Below are positions 25,636 through 35,851 of a DNA stretch of 64,000 nt, piece by piece. The position numbers and the translations under genes are program-made. The notes beneath the pieces are model-generated. The model saw only the letters and a list, made by a program, of their open reading frames with translations, was not told the DNA's origin and did no database searches. Positions within the stretch are counted from its first letter, which is position 1; each line of letters starts with the position of its first letter. This DNA comes from Marinomonas spartinae (GTDB lineage Bacteria; Pseudomonadota; Gammaproteobacteria; Pseudomonadales; Marinomonadaceae): positions 434,001 to 498,000 of the forward strand of contig NZ_FLOB01000001.1 of assembly GCF_900089775.1 (NCBI RefSeq), written 5' to 3'.

Positions 25636-27837
25636 ATGTTACGTAAACTACACGCCTTGCCCAGTTTATTTATGGCCTTGTTTCTAATCACCTTAGCAAC
25701 GACCGGGGCCATGCTTTCCTTTATGCCCGCTATTCATAGAGCCCATGCAGTGGTGCCGGATAAGGGAGAAGTGAGCGTTGCCGCCATGGCGCAACGCGTT
25801 GTTCAGCATCATCCAAACGTTGAAAAGATTGACCGAAAGTTGTCTGGTGAAGTGGTTGTTTATTATAAAACGGCGAACCACCAGCCTAAGGCGGATTTAG
25901 TGAACCCGTTGACGGGGCAGAGTATAGGCCCCTACCAACCTTCTGCTTTTATGAGTTGGGTTGAAGACATGCATCGCTCCTTTTTACTGCACGATACGGG
26001 GCGAAAACTGGCCGGCGGAGTAGCACTGGTTATGGTGTTGATTTGCCTGTCAGGTGTCTTTTTATTGGTGCGTCGGCTCGGTGGATGGAAAGCCCTTATC
26101 AAACCGATTAAAGGTAACGGTGTAAAGCGTATTCACTCGGAACTGGCTCGGTTCGCTGTGCTGGGGTTATTGCTTTCCTCGTTGACAGGGAGTTATATGT
26201 CAGCCATGCGTTTTGGCTTTGTTAAGGATCATACTTTTATTCCCCCTTCCTTTCCGTCCAGCGTGTCAGGGGGCCAACCTGCTCCGGTAGGCTCACTGAT
26301 TGCGTTAAAAAATATTGATTTAACCTCCTTACATGAACTGGTGTTTCCCTATCCTGGCGACCTCCAAGATTTTTATACATTGACGACAGAACAAGGGGCT
26401 GGCTTTGTGGATCAGTCGACGGGCACTCTGCTGAACTTTACCCGTTTGCCGCCGATGGGGGTATTTCAGCAATGGATCATCCGTTTACACACGGGGCAAG
26501 GAATTTGGTGGCTTGGTCTTATTCTCGGGGCGAGTGCATTGACTGTTCCGGTATTGTCCTACACCGGTGTGTTGGCTTGGTGGAGAAAGCGTCGAGTGAA
26601 GAAAGGGGACCTGGTGAATACGCCGAGCAAAGAAGCTAACACCATTCTTTTGGTTGGCACGGAGGGTCAAACGACATGGGGGTTTGCTCGGGATTTGCAG
26701 CGCCAATTGATTCGGGCTGGACGGCATGTTCACTGTGCGCAAATGAACCAGTTGGTGGAGGACTATCCTCAGGCCGATACGCTTTTTATTTTGACTTCGA
26801 CTTATGGCAATGGGGACGCTCCGACGACGGCACAGCAATTTATGAACAAGTTAAAATGTTTTAAGAGCAATGCTTCGCTCCGGTTTGCTGTATTGGGGTT
26901 TGGGGACCGACAGTTTCCCAATTTTTGTCAGTTTGCTTTGGATGTCACCACTGCCTTAGAGCAGAAAGGCCTTACGCCTCTGTGTCATACCGAGTTGATT
27001 AATCGAAGTTCTGCTGAGCAATTTAGGGAATGGGGCAAAACGATTGCCGATTTGACGGGGTGGCCTCTGGCGTTGTCCTATCATCCGCAGCCTACTGTTA
27101 CACAAACGCTGGCATTGGTTGGGCGTGAAGATTATGGGGTCAATGGTCATGCGGCCACGAGTATCTTACGCTTTCGTGCGGCGGGAACTCATTCTTTACC
27201 TTTTTTCGAAGCGGGTGACCTCCTGGGAGTGATGCCACCACAAGAGACGAGCGCGCGATTTTATTCCTTAGCGTCTTCGACAACGGATGATGTGTTGGAG
27301 ATTTGCGTTCGCAAGCAACCCAATGGTGTCTGTTCCAGTTATTTACATGGCTTACAATTAGGTGATTGTATTGAAGGATTCATTCGTCATAACCCAGAAT
27401 TTCGCCCCGCTGTTGGCCGTCATCCGGTGATACTGATTGGCGCTGGGGCAGGTATTGGCCCATTAACTGGCTTTATTCGGCAAAATACTCAGCGTCATCC
27501 GATGTTTCTTTACTGGGGCGGGCGTAATCAAAAAGTGGATTTTCTTTATCAGCCAGACTTGACTCGATACCTTGATGACCAGCGTTTGACAGGGTTGCAG
27601 ACTGCTTTTTCACAGGGAGAAGATCAAACAACAGAAAAAGCTTATGTACAGGATAAGCTTTTGCAGGATCAGACAACTGTACGGCAATTACTGGAGCAAG
27701 GCGCGCAAATTCTCGTGTGCGGTGGTCGAGGCATGGCAAATGGCGTGACTCAAGCACTCAACGACATATTAGAGCCACTGCAAACGAACGTTGACGCGCT
27801 GAAAGCACAAGGGCGTTATTTGGAGGATGTGTATTAA
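25636..27837 (+). CDS. PepSY-domain membrane flavoreductase (flavodoxin plus FAD/NADPH domains)
   Basis: 733 residues in three parts: an N-terminal PepSY membrane region with four helices (about 10-30, 135-155, 180-200, 295-320); a flavodoxin domain (ILLVGTEGQTTWGFA, TSTYGNGDAPTTA) from about 330; and a ferredoxin-NADP reductase-like half with RFYSLASS (FAD), GAGAGIGPLTGFIRQ and the C-terminal GRYLEDVY. Such proteins pass electrons from cytoplasmic NADPH across the inner membrane, for example to siderophores or periplasmic flavoproteins. The start ATG has GAGG 8 bases upstream. It is the second gene of the two-component-linked operon. Confidence 0.9.
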   Translation: MLRKLHALPSLFMALFLITLATTGAMLSFMPAIHRAHAVVPDKGEVSVAAMAQRVVQHHPNVEKIDRKLSGEVVVYYKTANHQPKADLVNPLTGQSIGPYQPSAFMSWVEDMHRSFLLHDTGRKLAGGVALVMVLICLSGVFLLVRRLGGWKALIKPIKGNGVKRIHSELARFAVLGLLLSSLTGSYMSAMRFGFVKDHTFIPPSFPSSVSGGQPAPVGSLIALKNIDLTSLHELVFPYPGDLQDFYTLTTEQGAGFVDQSTGTLLNFTRLPPMGVFQQWIIRLHTGQGIWWLGLILGASALTVPVLSYTGVLAWWRKRRVKKGDLVNTPSKEANTILLVGTEGQTTWGFARDLQRQLIRAGRHVHCAQMNQLVEDYPQADTLFILTSTYGNGDAPTTAQQFMNKLKCFKSNASLRFAVLGFGDRQFPNFCQFALDVTTALEQKGLTPLCHTELINRSSAEQFREWGKTIADLTGWPLALSYHPQPTVTQTLALVGREDYGVNGHAATSILRFRAAGTHSLPFFEAGDLLGVMPPQETSARFYSLASSTTDDVLEICVRKQPNGVCSSYLHGLQLGDCIEGFIRHNPEFRPAVGRHPVILIGAGAGIGPLTGFIRQNTQRHPMFLYWGGRNQKVDFLYQPDLTRYLDDQRLTGLQTAFSQGEDQTTEKAYVQDKLLQDQTTVRQLLEQGAQILVCGGRGMANGVTQALNDILEPLQTNVDALKAQGRYLEDVY

Positions 27838-27889
27838 CGAGACTTTGACAAACTACTAGCAATAAAACGTTAAGGGTTCCATATTGTTT

Positions 27890-27922
27890 TAGCCTGAGTC
27901 ATACCCTGTATGGCTTGGGCTA
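27890..27922. terminator. Long hairpin after the flavoreductase gene
   Basis: A 15-base stem (TAGCCTGAGTCATAC with GTATGGCTTGGGCTA) has only G-T wobbles as imperfections and a 3-base loop. No T-run follows directly. It is probably the transcript end or a stabilising hairpin of the operon. Confidence 0.6.
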
Positions 27923-27959
27923 AATAACAAAGAACCATCATTTGTTTAGAGCAGGCCTT

Positions 27960-27997
27960 CTCTGGCCATAAAAAATGGGCTATAAAGATGGCCAGAG
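27960..27997. repeat. Inverted repeat of CTCTGGCCAT between convergent genes
   Basis: Perfect 10-base arms separated by 18 bases; a third half copy (TCTGGCCAT) lies at about 28010. It sits between the flavoreductase and the convergent chemoreceptor and may be a bidirectional terminator or a protein-binding site. Confidence 0.5.
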
Positions 27998-28030
27998 AGC
28001 TTGCACTGTCTGGCCATGTGGCTAAAAAGG

Positions 28031-29674
28031 TTAGTGAATTTTAAAGAAGCCCATCATTTGTTTAAGTTGCTCAGCTTGGATCGTCATCTGCTCGCTGGTG
28101 CTTGTGAGTTGTTCACTGCCATCGGTATTTTGGCGTGTGATGTTATCAAGCTGTTGCACGGATTGATTAATACGTTCTACCCCTTGGGTTTGTTCCATAC
28201 TCACGTTCGCGATGGATTGAATTAATTCCGATGTTTGATGAATTTGCGGTACGACTTCTTTTAATAAGTTACTCGCTTGCTCACTGATTCGCACACTATT
28301 GTGAGTGATATCACTGATTTCTTGTGCTGCCGATTGACTTTTCGCCGCTAAGGCGCGCACTTCGTCGGCAACGACGGCAAACCCTCGACCTTGCTCACCT
28401 GCACGAGCCGCCTCAATCGCCGCATTCAATGCCAGTAAGTTAGTTTGTTCTGCAATGTCTTCAATGATGCTGATTTTATCGGCAATGTTTTTCATCACAC
28501 TCATGGTCTCATCCACTGCGTCACCGCCTTGCGCCGCTTTCTGACTGGCATTTAGCGCGATTTCGTTGGTTGATGTGGCGTTTTGGGAGTTTTGGCTGAT
28601 GCTGGTGGAAATGCTTTCAATGGCTACCGTCGTATTTTCCAAATTATCCGCCATAGACGACGCACTGCTCGATAGGTTTTGCGCGGTAATGCTCACTTGA
28701 GCACTGGCCGCAGCCATCTGATCTGTGGCGCTTTGGGTTTCTACTATGATGTCTTTAATCTGATCGATCATGCCGTTGGTGCTGCTTTTGATCGCCGAGA
28801 AATTTCCAATGTAGTCCTTGGTAATTCGTATCCGTAGGTCACCTTCCGCCAAGCGAGACATTTTCTCTGTAAGGTCCATGACTATCTCCTGAATCGTGTC
28901 TGCCATGGTTTTCATGCTAGCTTTTAAACTGGTGTTATCACTGTCATTCAGCTCAATGATAATGTCTGTGTTGCCTTGGGCAATTTGATTGGCAATTTCT
29001 GCCACTTCTTTAGGTTCGCCGCCTAGTGATTTCATGATATTTCGCAATATCGTGATACCCACAATGAAGACCACCACAATAACAATCACCGCAATAGATG
29101 CTTGTACGATTACAGCTTGCCAGATGGTAGTCACCGCTTTTTGTGCGCCGGCGTCGCCTAACTTTTGGTTGTAAGCGATGTGCTTGTTCAGTGCTTGGGT
29201 GAGTTGCTCGGCTTCCGGTGCGGTATAGAGCAAGACTTTTGTTGCTGCAGATTGCATGTTTTTGCGCGATAGATTGATCGCTTTTTCGCGTTTCGCGTTG
29301 TAGACCTCAAATGCTTTGATTTCATTGTTGAGAAGCGTGGCGTCTTCTTTATCACTAATAAGCGGTTTATAGCTATCAAACGCTTTGTAAACTTTTGCCA
29401 CTTGGGCTTTTAGCTGATCGTCCACTTTTTTCTTTTGTCTTTCGTCGTTCCGTAATACATGCACATAGGATAAGCGGCGTACGTCGCTGATGGCACGGCT
29501 GATGTTAAGCATCACTTGAATTGATGGAACGGTTTTTACATTAACATGGTTAGAAGCTTCGTAAATATTTTTGGTTTGAAATAATCCTAACCCCACTAAT
29601 ACGATTAAGCCAATCACTGCACTGAAGATCAGAGCAATTAATTGACGTCGGACACTCATATGCTTGAGTCCCAT
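28031..29674 (-). CDS. Methyl-accepting chemotaxis protein with 4HB sensor domain
   Basis: 547 residues: cytoplasmic Lys/Arg start, TM1 near 13-33, a helical periplasmic domain of about 150 residues with the 4HB_MCP pattern, TM2 near 188-210, HAMP, and the MCP signalling domain with the invariant hairpin [37 protein letters not shown]. The strong site AAGGGGG six bases before the first ATG fixes the start. It signals ligand binding to CheA/CheW. There is no C-terminal CheR-binding pentapeptide. The ligand is unknown. Confidence 0.95.
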   Translation of the reverse strand: MGLKHMSVRRQLIALIFSAVIGLIVLVGLGLFQTKNIYEASNHVNVKTVPSIQVMLNISRAISDVRRLSYVHVLRNDERQKKKVDDQLKAQVAKVYKAFDSYKPLISDKEDATLLNNEIKAFEVYNAKREKAINLSRKNMQSAATKVLLYTAPEAEQLTQALNKHIAYNQKLGDAGAQKAVTTIWQAVIVQASIAVIVIVVVFIVGITILRNIMKSLGGEPKEVAEIANQIAQGNTDIIIELNDSDNTSLKASMKTMADTIQEIVMDLTEKMSRLAEGDLRIRITKDYIGNFSAIKSSTNGMIDQIKDIIVETQSATDQMAAASAQVSITAQNLSSSASSMADNLENTTVAIESISTSISQNSQNATSTNEIALNASQKAAQGGDAVDETMSVMKNIADKISIIEDIAEQTNLLALNAAIEAARAGEQGRGFAVVADEVRALAAKSQSAAQEISDITHNSVRISEQASNLLKEVVPQIHQTSELIQSIANVSMEQTQGVERINQSVQQLDNITRQNTDGSEQLTSTSEQMTIQAEQLKQMMGFFKIH

Positions 29675-29882
29675 ATATCCCCCTTAATAAAGCTTTTATA
29701 GTTTTTATAGTTTTATGATTTTTTAATTATAGATAGTGATGGGGAAATATCTCTTGTTTTGTGTGATAAGTGCTTTGGTTGCGCCTATTCCTTATTTGAG
29801 AAATCGTAACTAAGAGCGCAATTTAGCTAGCAAATTTATATGTCAACGCATTTTCTTTCCTTCTGTTCAGAATGTTTTATTG

Positions 29883-29927
29883 CTAGAACTGACAACACAA
29901 GGACGGTATTTAGAGGATGTGTATTAG
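29883..29927 (+). pseudogene. 3'-end relic of a PepSY/flavoreductase gene
   Basis: The frame encodes LLELTTQGRYLEDVY followed by TAG. It repeats the last residues of the intact flavoreductase at 27837 (ALKAQGRYLEDVY), with differences at synonymous positions. A terminator-like hairpin follows at 29972-30018, as expected of a former gene end. The rest of the gene is gone. Confidence 0.6.
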
Positions 29928-29971
29928 TCGGAATACGCTGGTATAGAAAAGTGGCTAGTTTCCCGCTTATT

Positions 29972-30018
29972 AAAGGTCCACTCTCTGCTTTAACGATTAG
30001 AGTAGAAAACGGACCTTT
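29972..30018 (+). terminator. Branched hairpin followed by ATTTTTA
   Basis: AAAGGTCC and GGACCTTT enclose an inner ACTCT/AGAGT stem. A T-run follows on the plus strand. No intact rightward gene precedes it, so it probably terminated the vanished flavoreductase copy. Confidence 0.6.
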
Positions 30019-30075
30019 ATTTTTACTGCAGTTTCGCCTTACGGTGAAGGTGAATAGGATTTAGTGGACTGACGG

Positions 30076-30483
30076 TTAGGTTGGCATGCCTTCAAAAGAG
30101 GGAACCTTATCCAAACCTTCGTCCCAATTGCCTTTGCTGCCCGTAAAAATATGCGCTTGAGCTGTGATATCAACATCCGTATCCAAGCAGCCAGCAGGTA
30201 CAACGACTAGGCTGCGAGCTTTAGCGTCTGTGGGGACATTAGAACCACAAACAGAACAAAAGGTACGGGCAAAGTGGGAGCCTTCCAAATGATAGTAGCT
30301 CAGCTTATCTTCACCGCTTAACCACTTTATGGTCGCACCTGGAGCAAATAGGTTGGCACAATGGGCCGAGCCTGAGGTTTTACGGCAGCGACTGCAATGA
30401 CATAAGAAGAATTTTTTAAACTCACCGTCTAACTCAAATTTAGCCGCACCACATAAACAAGATCCTGTGTGAAGATGTCCCAT
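30076..30483 (-). CDS. GFA/CENP-V family zinc protein
   Basis: 135 residues with the family's Cys pattern: SCLCGAAKFEL, then LCHCSRCRKTSGSAH, then RTFCSVCGSNVP. Together these bind two zincs. Relatives were described as glutathione-dependent formaldehyde-activating enzymes, though most have no proven activity and may bind or act on thiol adducts. The ATG with GGAG nine bases upstream is preferred over a TTG five codons earlier. It is a single-gene unit. Confidence 0.88.
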   Translation of the reverse strand: MGHLHTGSCLCGAAKFELDGEFKKFFLCHCSRCRKTSGSAHCANLFAPGATIKWLSGEDKLSYYHLEGSHFARTFCSVCGSNVPTDAKARSLVVVPAGCLDTDVDITAQAHIFTGSKGNWDEGLDKVPSFEGMPT

Positions 30484-30584
30484 AGCATTGTTCTCCAAAG
30501 ATGGTTTTTATGTCTTTCAATAACCACTATCTTGCCATGGTTTTTGGTTGCAAATAAAGCGAATAAGAAGGTTTCCTGTGACGG

Positions 30585-30735
30585 TTAGAATGGAGTGACC
30601 ACTGTGACGCCAGGTGGATTGATCGTATCCATATTGGTCAATGTTGAAATCGACTCTTCTAAGCTGATAGTTCTTTCCAGCAGTTTTTCTGGACTGAGTT
30701 TTCCTGACTTGATCATCGCCAGCATTGCGTTGTAG
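30585..30735 (-). pseudogene. C-terminal relic of a medium-chain dehydrogenase
   Basis: An open minus-strand frame ends in TAA at 30585-30587 and encodes about 50 residues (AMLAMIKSGKLSPEKLLERT, then a VTVVTPF end). This resembles the C-terminal strand-helix end of zinc-type alcohol dehydrogenases. It has no start or catalytic domain. It abuts head to head with the 5'-truncated lrp gene. Confidence 0.5.
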
Positions 30736-31099
30736 CGAAACGCCCTGTTGGCAACGTTTAAAACGCTTAGAGGAAGAGGGAATTATTACCGATTATCAGG
30801 CAAGTCTTGATCGCCGTAAATTGGGCTTTGGGGTGATGGCATTTGTTCAACTTACCTGTAATCAGCATGATGCCGACACGACGCAAACCTTCGAACACAT
30901 GATTCAACAATGTGACAATGTATTGTCCTGTCATAATACCACTGGCGAAGCAGATTTTTTGCTGCAAGTGGTTGCCAAAGATTTGGATGATTACAGGCGT
31001 TTTGTCGACCAAGTATTGCGTAAGTTACCAGGGGTTTCTGCCATTGCCTCAAATATGTCATTGCGAGAACTAAAAGCATCAACGCGGTTGTCTCTTTAA
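30728..31099 (+). pseudogene. 5'-truncated Lrp/AsnC-family regulator
   Basis: The frame picks up in the middle of the recognition helix (SETPCWQRLKRLEEEGIITDYQASLD) and then carries a complete RAM effector domain to the normal C terminus. Full-length relatives have about 25-30 residues before this point, including the first half of the helix-turn-helix. A TTG codon could start translation just upstream, giving a protein unable to bind DNA normally. Truncation coincides with the edge of the dehydrogenase relic. Confidence 0.8.
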
Positions 31100-31146
31100 A
31101 GGGCATGAAAGGGCATATTGAGTGCGACTATGTGGGTCACTTGTAT

Positions 31147-31180
31147 AAAAAAGCCAACCCAAAAATTGGCTGGCTTTTTA
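31147..31180. terminator. Bidirectional terminator
   Basis: AAAAGCCA and TGGCTTTT pair, with an A-run on one side and a T-run on the other, between the truncated lrp gene and the convergent alcohol dehydrogenase. Confidence 0.8.
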
Positions 31181-31213
31181 GCGGCTCATGTATTTTCAAG
31201 TCAATTGAAAACG

Positions 31214-32224
31214 CTATATCGACATGACAATACGGCCGGTAATTTCCCCTTTTTCCATATCGGCGAAGATGTCGTTAATGTCTTCAAGAGATTTCTCTTT
31301 GATGATGGCTTTGACTTTGCCACGAGCTGCGAATTCTAAACATTCTTCGAGGTCTTTACGAGTACCGACAATTGAGCCAACAACGCTTACGCCGTTTAAC
31401 ACCGTATTGAAAATAGGCAGCGGCATATCTTCCGGTGGCAGGCCAACTAAGACGCACTTTCCGCCTCGGCGAACAACATCATAGCTCTGTCTAAAGCCTG
31501 CTTTACTCACTGCCGTACAGACGGTTGCGTGGACTCCATTGGTTTTTGCCAGAATATCCTCCACCACGTCATCGGTTTTAAAGTCAAAGAAACATTCGGC
31601 GCCGAGGGACATGGCTAATTCACGTTTAGCATCGCCCGTATCCACCGCAACCACACGAAAGCCCATGGCAACGGCATACTGAACGGCCAAATGTCCTAGT
31701 CCACCAACACCAAATAGCGCCACCCAATCGCCTGGTTTTGCCCCTGATACCTTGAGGGCTTTATAAGTTGTTACGCCTGCACAAAATAGCGGTGCCGCCT
31801 CCACATAACCTAATCCATCGGGCATTTTGACGACGTATTCTGCATGAGCAGCGCAATATTCCGCGTAACCACCATCGACCGAATAGCCTGCGTTTTGTTG
31901 TGATAAACAGAGGTTTTCGTTACCCGTTAAACAGTATTCGCAGTGTCCGCAGGCACTGTATAACCAAGGAATACCCACTCGGTCTCCTAGGGCAAGATGC
32001 GATACGGCACTGCCTACTTCAACGATTTCGCCTACTCCTTCGTGACCAGGAATAAGAGGTAGGGTTGGTTTAACGGGCCAATCACCATGGCAAGCGTGTA
32101 AATCCGTATGGCATACACCGCAAGCGTGTATTTTGACAAGAACTTGGTGTGGTTCAATCTTCGGTTTGACAACGTCTTCGATTTTTAGAATGGCACCAAA
32201 TTTACTGGCTACAGCTGCTTTCAT
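31214..32224 (-). CDS. adhP: Zinc-dependent alcohol dehydrogenase, AdhP type
   Basis: 336 residues. Catalytic zinc ligands lie in [17 protein letters not shown] and [13 protein letters not shown]; structural zinc cysteines in [15 protein letters not shown]; the NAD-binding motif is [13 protein letters not shown]. This is the pattern of bacterial AdhP/AdhA enzymes that oxidise ethanol and other primary alcohols to aldehydes. The ATG of MKAAV has GATGGAG upstream. It is monocistronic, bounded by a terminator and a 678-base upstream region. Confidence 0.92.
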   Translation of the reverse strand: MKAAVASKFGAILKIEDVVKPKIEPHQVLVKIHACGVCHTDLHACHGDWPVKPTLPLIPGHEGVGEIVEVGSAVSHLALGDRVGIPWLYSACGHCEYCLTGNENLCLSQQNAGYSVDGGYAEYCAAHAEYVVKMPDGLGYVEAAPLFCAGVTTYKALKVSGAKPGDWVALFGVGGLGHLAVQYAVAMGFRVVAVDTGDAKRELAMSLGAECFFDFKTDDVVEDILAKTNGVHATVCTAVSKAGFRQSYDVVRRGGKCVLVGLPPEDMPLPIFNTVLNGVSVVGSIVGTRKDLEECLEFAARGKVKAIIKEKSLEDINDIFADMEKGEITGRIVMSI

Positions 32225-32902
32225 AACAAACTCCATCTTGTGTTACTATTGTTATAGAATAGGGTTAAGCACATTTTCGAGTGCTCACCTCCACTTTAAA
32301 GGTAAATATCAAAAAAGCTTGTCCAGTAGTCCATACTATTTGCACCACAGTACTATTTACTCACAGTGGGGACTGTCTTCCTAATAGCTTCGTTTTTAAA
32401 AATCATTATTTTTTTCAAATTGTGTCGATTTTATTATTGTTATTTTATTTTTGTAAATGAATCAATGCTATATGTATTTTATGTTTATAGTGTTATGTGA
32501 TTGAAGAGGCCTTATATTCTTGTCTTGGATTTCGATTATGTTATTTTAGATAATGTTAGTCATTTTAATTAAGATAAAAACACGCTTTCTTTGATTTTCA
32601 GAAACACCGTTAATTAAGGCGCAATGCTAAAGGGATGTAGATTCTTTTGACATATCGCAACGACGAGTGACGTTTGCTCTGAGGTCTGCTAAGGATATGA
32701 AATAAAACGTGTGTTCTCTGTTAAGCCGCTCGTTAATATAATCACTATTCTCATTCGTTGCTTATACCGAATTGCATACTTTTATCCATATGCTGGGATA
32801 AGAGGGTTTGCTTATATCTTCCTTAAATGGAAAGAAATGGATTTTTATTTTCAAACAAAGGGTAAGTCTTTTAAATTAATCAATATAAATAAAAGGTGAT
32901 AT
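32225..32902. other. 678-base A+T-rich intergenic region
   Basis: Separates two divergent genes and must hold their promoters. I see a small hairpin AGCAC/GTGCT at about 32269-32286 and a CACAGT direct repeat near 32344 and 32362, but no convincing gene. A 62-codon frame at 32711-32899 lacks any recognisable domain. Confidence 0.5.
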
Positions 32903-34834
32903 ATGAAAAACCTATTTGGTTATCTTCGAATAGCCAATCTTTCCGTTAGGTATAAACTAATGCTTGGTTTTGGTCTTGTTATTATCAGTATCATAACCTT
33001 AGTGATTCTCAATAGTTATGGGAATAATATTGTACAGCAAAAAATAACGGCGGCAGATACGGTTAATCGTATTGTAAAACGTTTACAAGCCGCTCGCATT
33101 CAGGAAAAAAATTATGATGCTAGAAATCAAAGCGAATACGTTGATAAGTTCAATAAAGCCTTAGATGAGGCGGATCAAGAAGCTCAAGCTCTAAAGCCTA
33201 TATTTCAAGGAACGGATCACGATAAAGTAATGAGCCAGATTATCCAGCAAATATCGAATTACCGGAAAAGTTTCTCTGAGTTTGTTCAGCTTGATAAGCA
33301 AAGCCAGCAAGCTATGTTAGCGATGCGCAATGAGGCGGGAGGTGCTGTCAATCAGATATCACAGATGGGTCAGGAGAATACCTCTAGTATTATGCAAGCC
33401 ACTGAGGCTGCGAAAATTCAAGGAGAATTGGCTCTTGATATACTAAAAACGCGTATTCATGAAAAGAATTTTATTCTTACCAGCGATCCATCGAATATTG
33501 TTCTTGCCAAAAAGGAACTTGAGAAAATTAAAAATATTGCTTCTAGGTTAAAAGGGATGTTTAGCACGTCTGAAGGTCAGTCCCAATTAATGAGTACGAT
33601 GCAACAAGTGGGTCAATATGAGAAAGCGTTGAGTACTTATGTGGACATAAACCATAAGAAATCCGTCGGACGTGAGACAATGATTAAAACGGCGCAATCG
33701 GTTATTGCTTTGGCAGAAGAGAGCCGTGCGAAGCAAAAACAGGAAATGATCGCTTTGCAGAAAGAAATCTCAACCTTGTCTATTATTGTTAGTGCCATTG
33801 CCATCATAATTTCATTGCTCTCCGCTTGGCTCATTAGCCATTTAATTGTTCCACCACTGCAAAAAGCGAAAGAAATGGCGGAGAGAGTCGCAAACGGTGA
33901 CTTAACATTTGTATTAGAAGGAAAAAGCTCCGGTGATGAAGTGGGGCATCTAATGGCTTCTTTAGCGCAAATGATCGCGGGACTTCGTGATATTGTCTCT
34001 CAGCTTGGTTCAAGTGCTGATCAAGTGGCTTCGTCATCAGAAGAACTTTCTGTGGTGACGGGGCAAACCGCTTCTGGTGTTGAGAGTCAACGGCAAGAGG
34101 TCGATCAAATGGCATCCGCACTGGAAGAAATGTCGTTAACCATAAATGACGTAGCCAAAAATGCAGAAAGTGCCTCTAACTCTGCCAAAGAGGTGAGTGA
34201 ACTATCTGAAAAAGGCAGTGTGATTGTTACATCCAGTAAAGAAGCGGTGTCTGGATTGGCTCAGGAAATCGCCCAGTCTGCCATTCAAATTGAGGCGCTG
34301 AGTGATGAGTCGAAAAATGCGGTTACCGTGATCAATGTCATTCAAAGTATCGCTGAGCAAACGAACTTACTGGCACTGAATGCCGCTATCGAGGCGGCCA
34401 GAGCGGGCGAGCAAGGTCGGGGATTCTCTGTGGTGGCAGAGGAAGTACGTAACCTTTCTCAGCGTACACAAAATGCGACGGAAGAAATTGCTGCGCTCAT
34501 AGAGGGCCTGCAACAAAAAGCATCTATTGCTGTTCAGGCAATGCAAAAAAATGAGAAAACCGCAGAAGAAACGGTGGTAAGAAGTGAGCAAGCAAACGAC
34601 GCATTGCAACAAATTACCAGCTCGATTACCTATTTGTCCGATATGAATACGCAAATAGCCTCTGCAACCACGCAGCAAAACGTGGCGGCTGAGGAAATTA
34701 GTAAAAGTGTGGTGACCATTCGTGATATCTCGAAACAAACCGCAAGTGGTGCACGAGAAACATCACAAGCCAGTGAAGAATTATCTCGATTAAGTCAGAC
34801 GTTGCAGGATTTAACGCTCCGCTTCAAGCTCTAG
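32903..34834 (+). CDS. Methyl-accepting chemotaxis protein with HBM sensor domain
   Basis: 643 residues. TM1 is near 18-38. The periplasmic part of about 250 residues has two helical modules with the repeated pattern [12 protein letters not shown] / [12 protein letters not shown], diagnostic of the helical bimodular (HBM) domain of the McpS/McpN group, which binds TCA-cycle acids, acetate or purines. TM2 is near 290-312, followed by HAMP and the signalling hairpin [35 protein letters not shown] strong terminator follows. The ligand here is not known. Confidence 0.94.
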   Translation: MKNLFGYLRIANLSVRYKLMLGFGLVIISIITLVILNSYGNNIVQQKITAADTVNRIVKRLQAARIQEKNYDARNQSEYVDKFNKALDEADQEAQALKPIFQGTDHDKVMSQIIQQISNYRKSFSEFVQLDKQSQQAMLAMRNEAGGAVNQISQMGQENTSSIMQATEAAKIQGELALDILKTRIHEKNFILTSDPSNIVLAKKELEKIKNIASRLKGMFSTSEGQSQLMSTMQQVGQYEKALSTYVDINHKKSVGRETMIKTAQSVIALAEESRAKQKQEMIALQKEISTLSIIVSAIAIIISLLSAWLISHLIVPPLQKAKEMAERVANGDLTFVLEGKSSGDEVGHLMASLAQMIAGLRDIVSQLGSSADQVASSSEELSVVTGQTASGVESQRQEVDQMASALEEMSLTINDVAKNAESASNSAKEVSELSEKGSVIVTSSKEAVSGLAQEIAQSAIQIEALSDESKNAVTVINVIQSIAEQTNLLALNAAIEAARAGEQGRGFSVVAEEVRNLSQRTQNATEEIAALIEGLQQKASIAVQAMQKNEKTAEETVVRSEQANDALQQITSSITYLSDMNTQIASATTQQNVAAEEISKSVVTIRDISKQTASGARETSQASEELSRLSQTLQDLTLRFKL

Positions 34835-34858
34835 GAGCCTGACTGGTTCTGCTCTATA

Positions 34859-34889
34859 AAGGCAATGTGCTTCTCACATTGCCTTTTTT
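34859..34889 (+). terminator. Intrinsic terminator after the HBM chemoreceptor
   Basis: AGGCAATGTG-CTTCT-CACATTGCCT followed by TTTTT: a perfect stem and T-run. In the remaining 250 bases up to the ABM gene I see no gene or clear repeat. Confidence 0.95.
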
Positions 34890-35142
34890 CGCTTGCGATG
34901 AGACCTTTACTTTAAAGGGGGTTAGCATGACAGCGTTTTTTTGTGTCTTATGGTCTCCGTATTGGATTTAGTTCTCACTAATAAAAAAGAATCATCAGCG
35001 TGAAGACGATACTCTCGTAGTGTTCTCGACCTATTTCATGTGTTACTCATGCCTCCCTCACGACATTTCGATCATGGACGAAGTAATCCTCTTCAAAGTC
35101 GATATAGTCTTATCTTCTGTTTAATATTTGATGGGAAATCTA

Positions 35143-35442
35143 ATGATTGCAGTAATCTTTGAAGCAAATGCAATAGCAGAAAAACAAGCTCGCTACTTTG
35201 AACTAGCAGAAGAGCTCAAGCCTCTGTTGGCTGATATTGAAGGTTTTATTTCTATAGAGCGTTTTCAAAGCTTGGCTAACCCTGAAAAGTTCATGTCACT
35301 GTCTTGGTGGGAAGATGAAGATTCGATCCGTCTCTGGAAGGAAAATCGTCTGCATAAGTTAGCTCAAGCAGAGGGGCGAGCATCTATTTTTTCTTCTTAT
35401 CGAATACGTATAGCGCAAGTAACCAAAGACTATTCAGTATAA
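35143..35442 (+). CDS. ABM-domain (antibiotic biosynthesis monooxygenase-like) protein
   Basis: 99 residues of the dimeric alpha+beta barrel fold: MIAVIFEANAI..., then LADIEGFISIERFQSLANPEKFMSLSWWEDEDSIRLWKEN. Family members include cofactor-free quinone-forming monooxygenases and haem oxygenases, but many have no known reaction. First gene of a tight three-gene operon with an ACT protein and an ArsR-type regulator (19-base gap, then an overlap). Two upstream in-frame start codons exist; the ATG used begins the family strand and has GGGAA before it. Confidence 0.83.
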   Translation: MIAVIFEANAIAEKQARYFELAEELKPLLADIEGFISIERFQSLANPEKFMSLSWWEDEDSIRLWKENRLHKLAQAEGRASIFSSYRIRIAQVTKDYSV

Positions 35443-35461
35443 ATCTTGAGGAGATTCATTG

Positions 35462-35851
35462 ATGTTTGATATTCATGTTATTTTAAAAAATGTGCCTGGT
35501 GAGTTAGCAACTTTAGGTAAGACCCTTGGTCAAAATGGTATTGGTTTAGAAGGTGGCGGTGTTTTTACTATTAATGATCTAAGTCACGCACATTTTCTTG
35601 TCGAAGATGGGGGGAAAGCTAAAAAAGTGTTAGAGCAAGAGGGACTCCAAGTAGAAGGTGTATACATCCCTTTGATAAGAAAGTTAAACCAAGATCACCC
35701 GGGAGAGCTTGGAAAAATTACGTCTATATTGGCTGAAAACGGTATCAATATCATGACTCAATATAGCGATCATGCAAACCGTTTGATTCTTGTCACAGAT
35801 CACTTTAGTTTGGCTGATAAGGTTACTCATAAATGGCAAGTCGTCCTTTAA
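35462..35851 (+). CDS. Tandem ACT-domain protein
   Basis: 129 residues made of two ACT-like halves: [21 protein letters not shown] and, from about residue 73, [26 protein letters not shown]. The PGELA/PGELGKI helices mark small-molecule (typically amino-acid) binding ACT domains. There is no catalytic or DNA-binding part, so it is probably a sensor acting on a partner. It overlaps the following regulator gene by 19 bases, which points to a joint function with it. GAGGAG precedes the ATG. Confidence 0.85.
   Translation: MFDIHVILKNVPGELATLGKTLGQNGIGLEGGGVFTINDLSHAHFLVEDGGKAKKVLEQEGLQVEGVYIPLIRKLNQDHPGELGKITSILAENGINIMTQYSDHANRLILVTDHFSLADKVTHKWQVVL

Noticed and set aside
29840..30064. 74-codon open frame downstream of the chemoreceptor
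   Set aside because: It runs in a different frame across the flavoreductase relic and the terminator hairpin, so it is not a gene.
32711..32899. 62-codon open frame upstream of the HBM chemoreceptor
   Set aside because: Hydrophobic by chance in an A+T-rich promoter region; no ribosome-binding site or family match seen.
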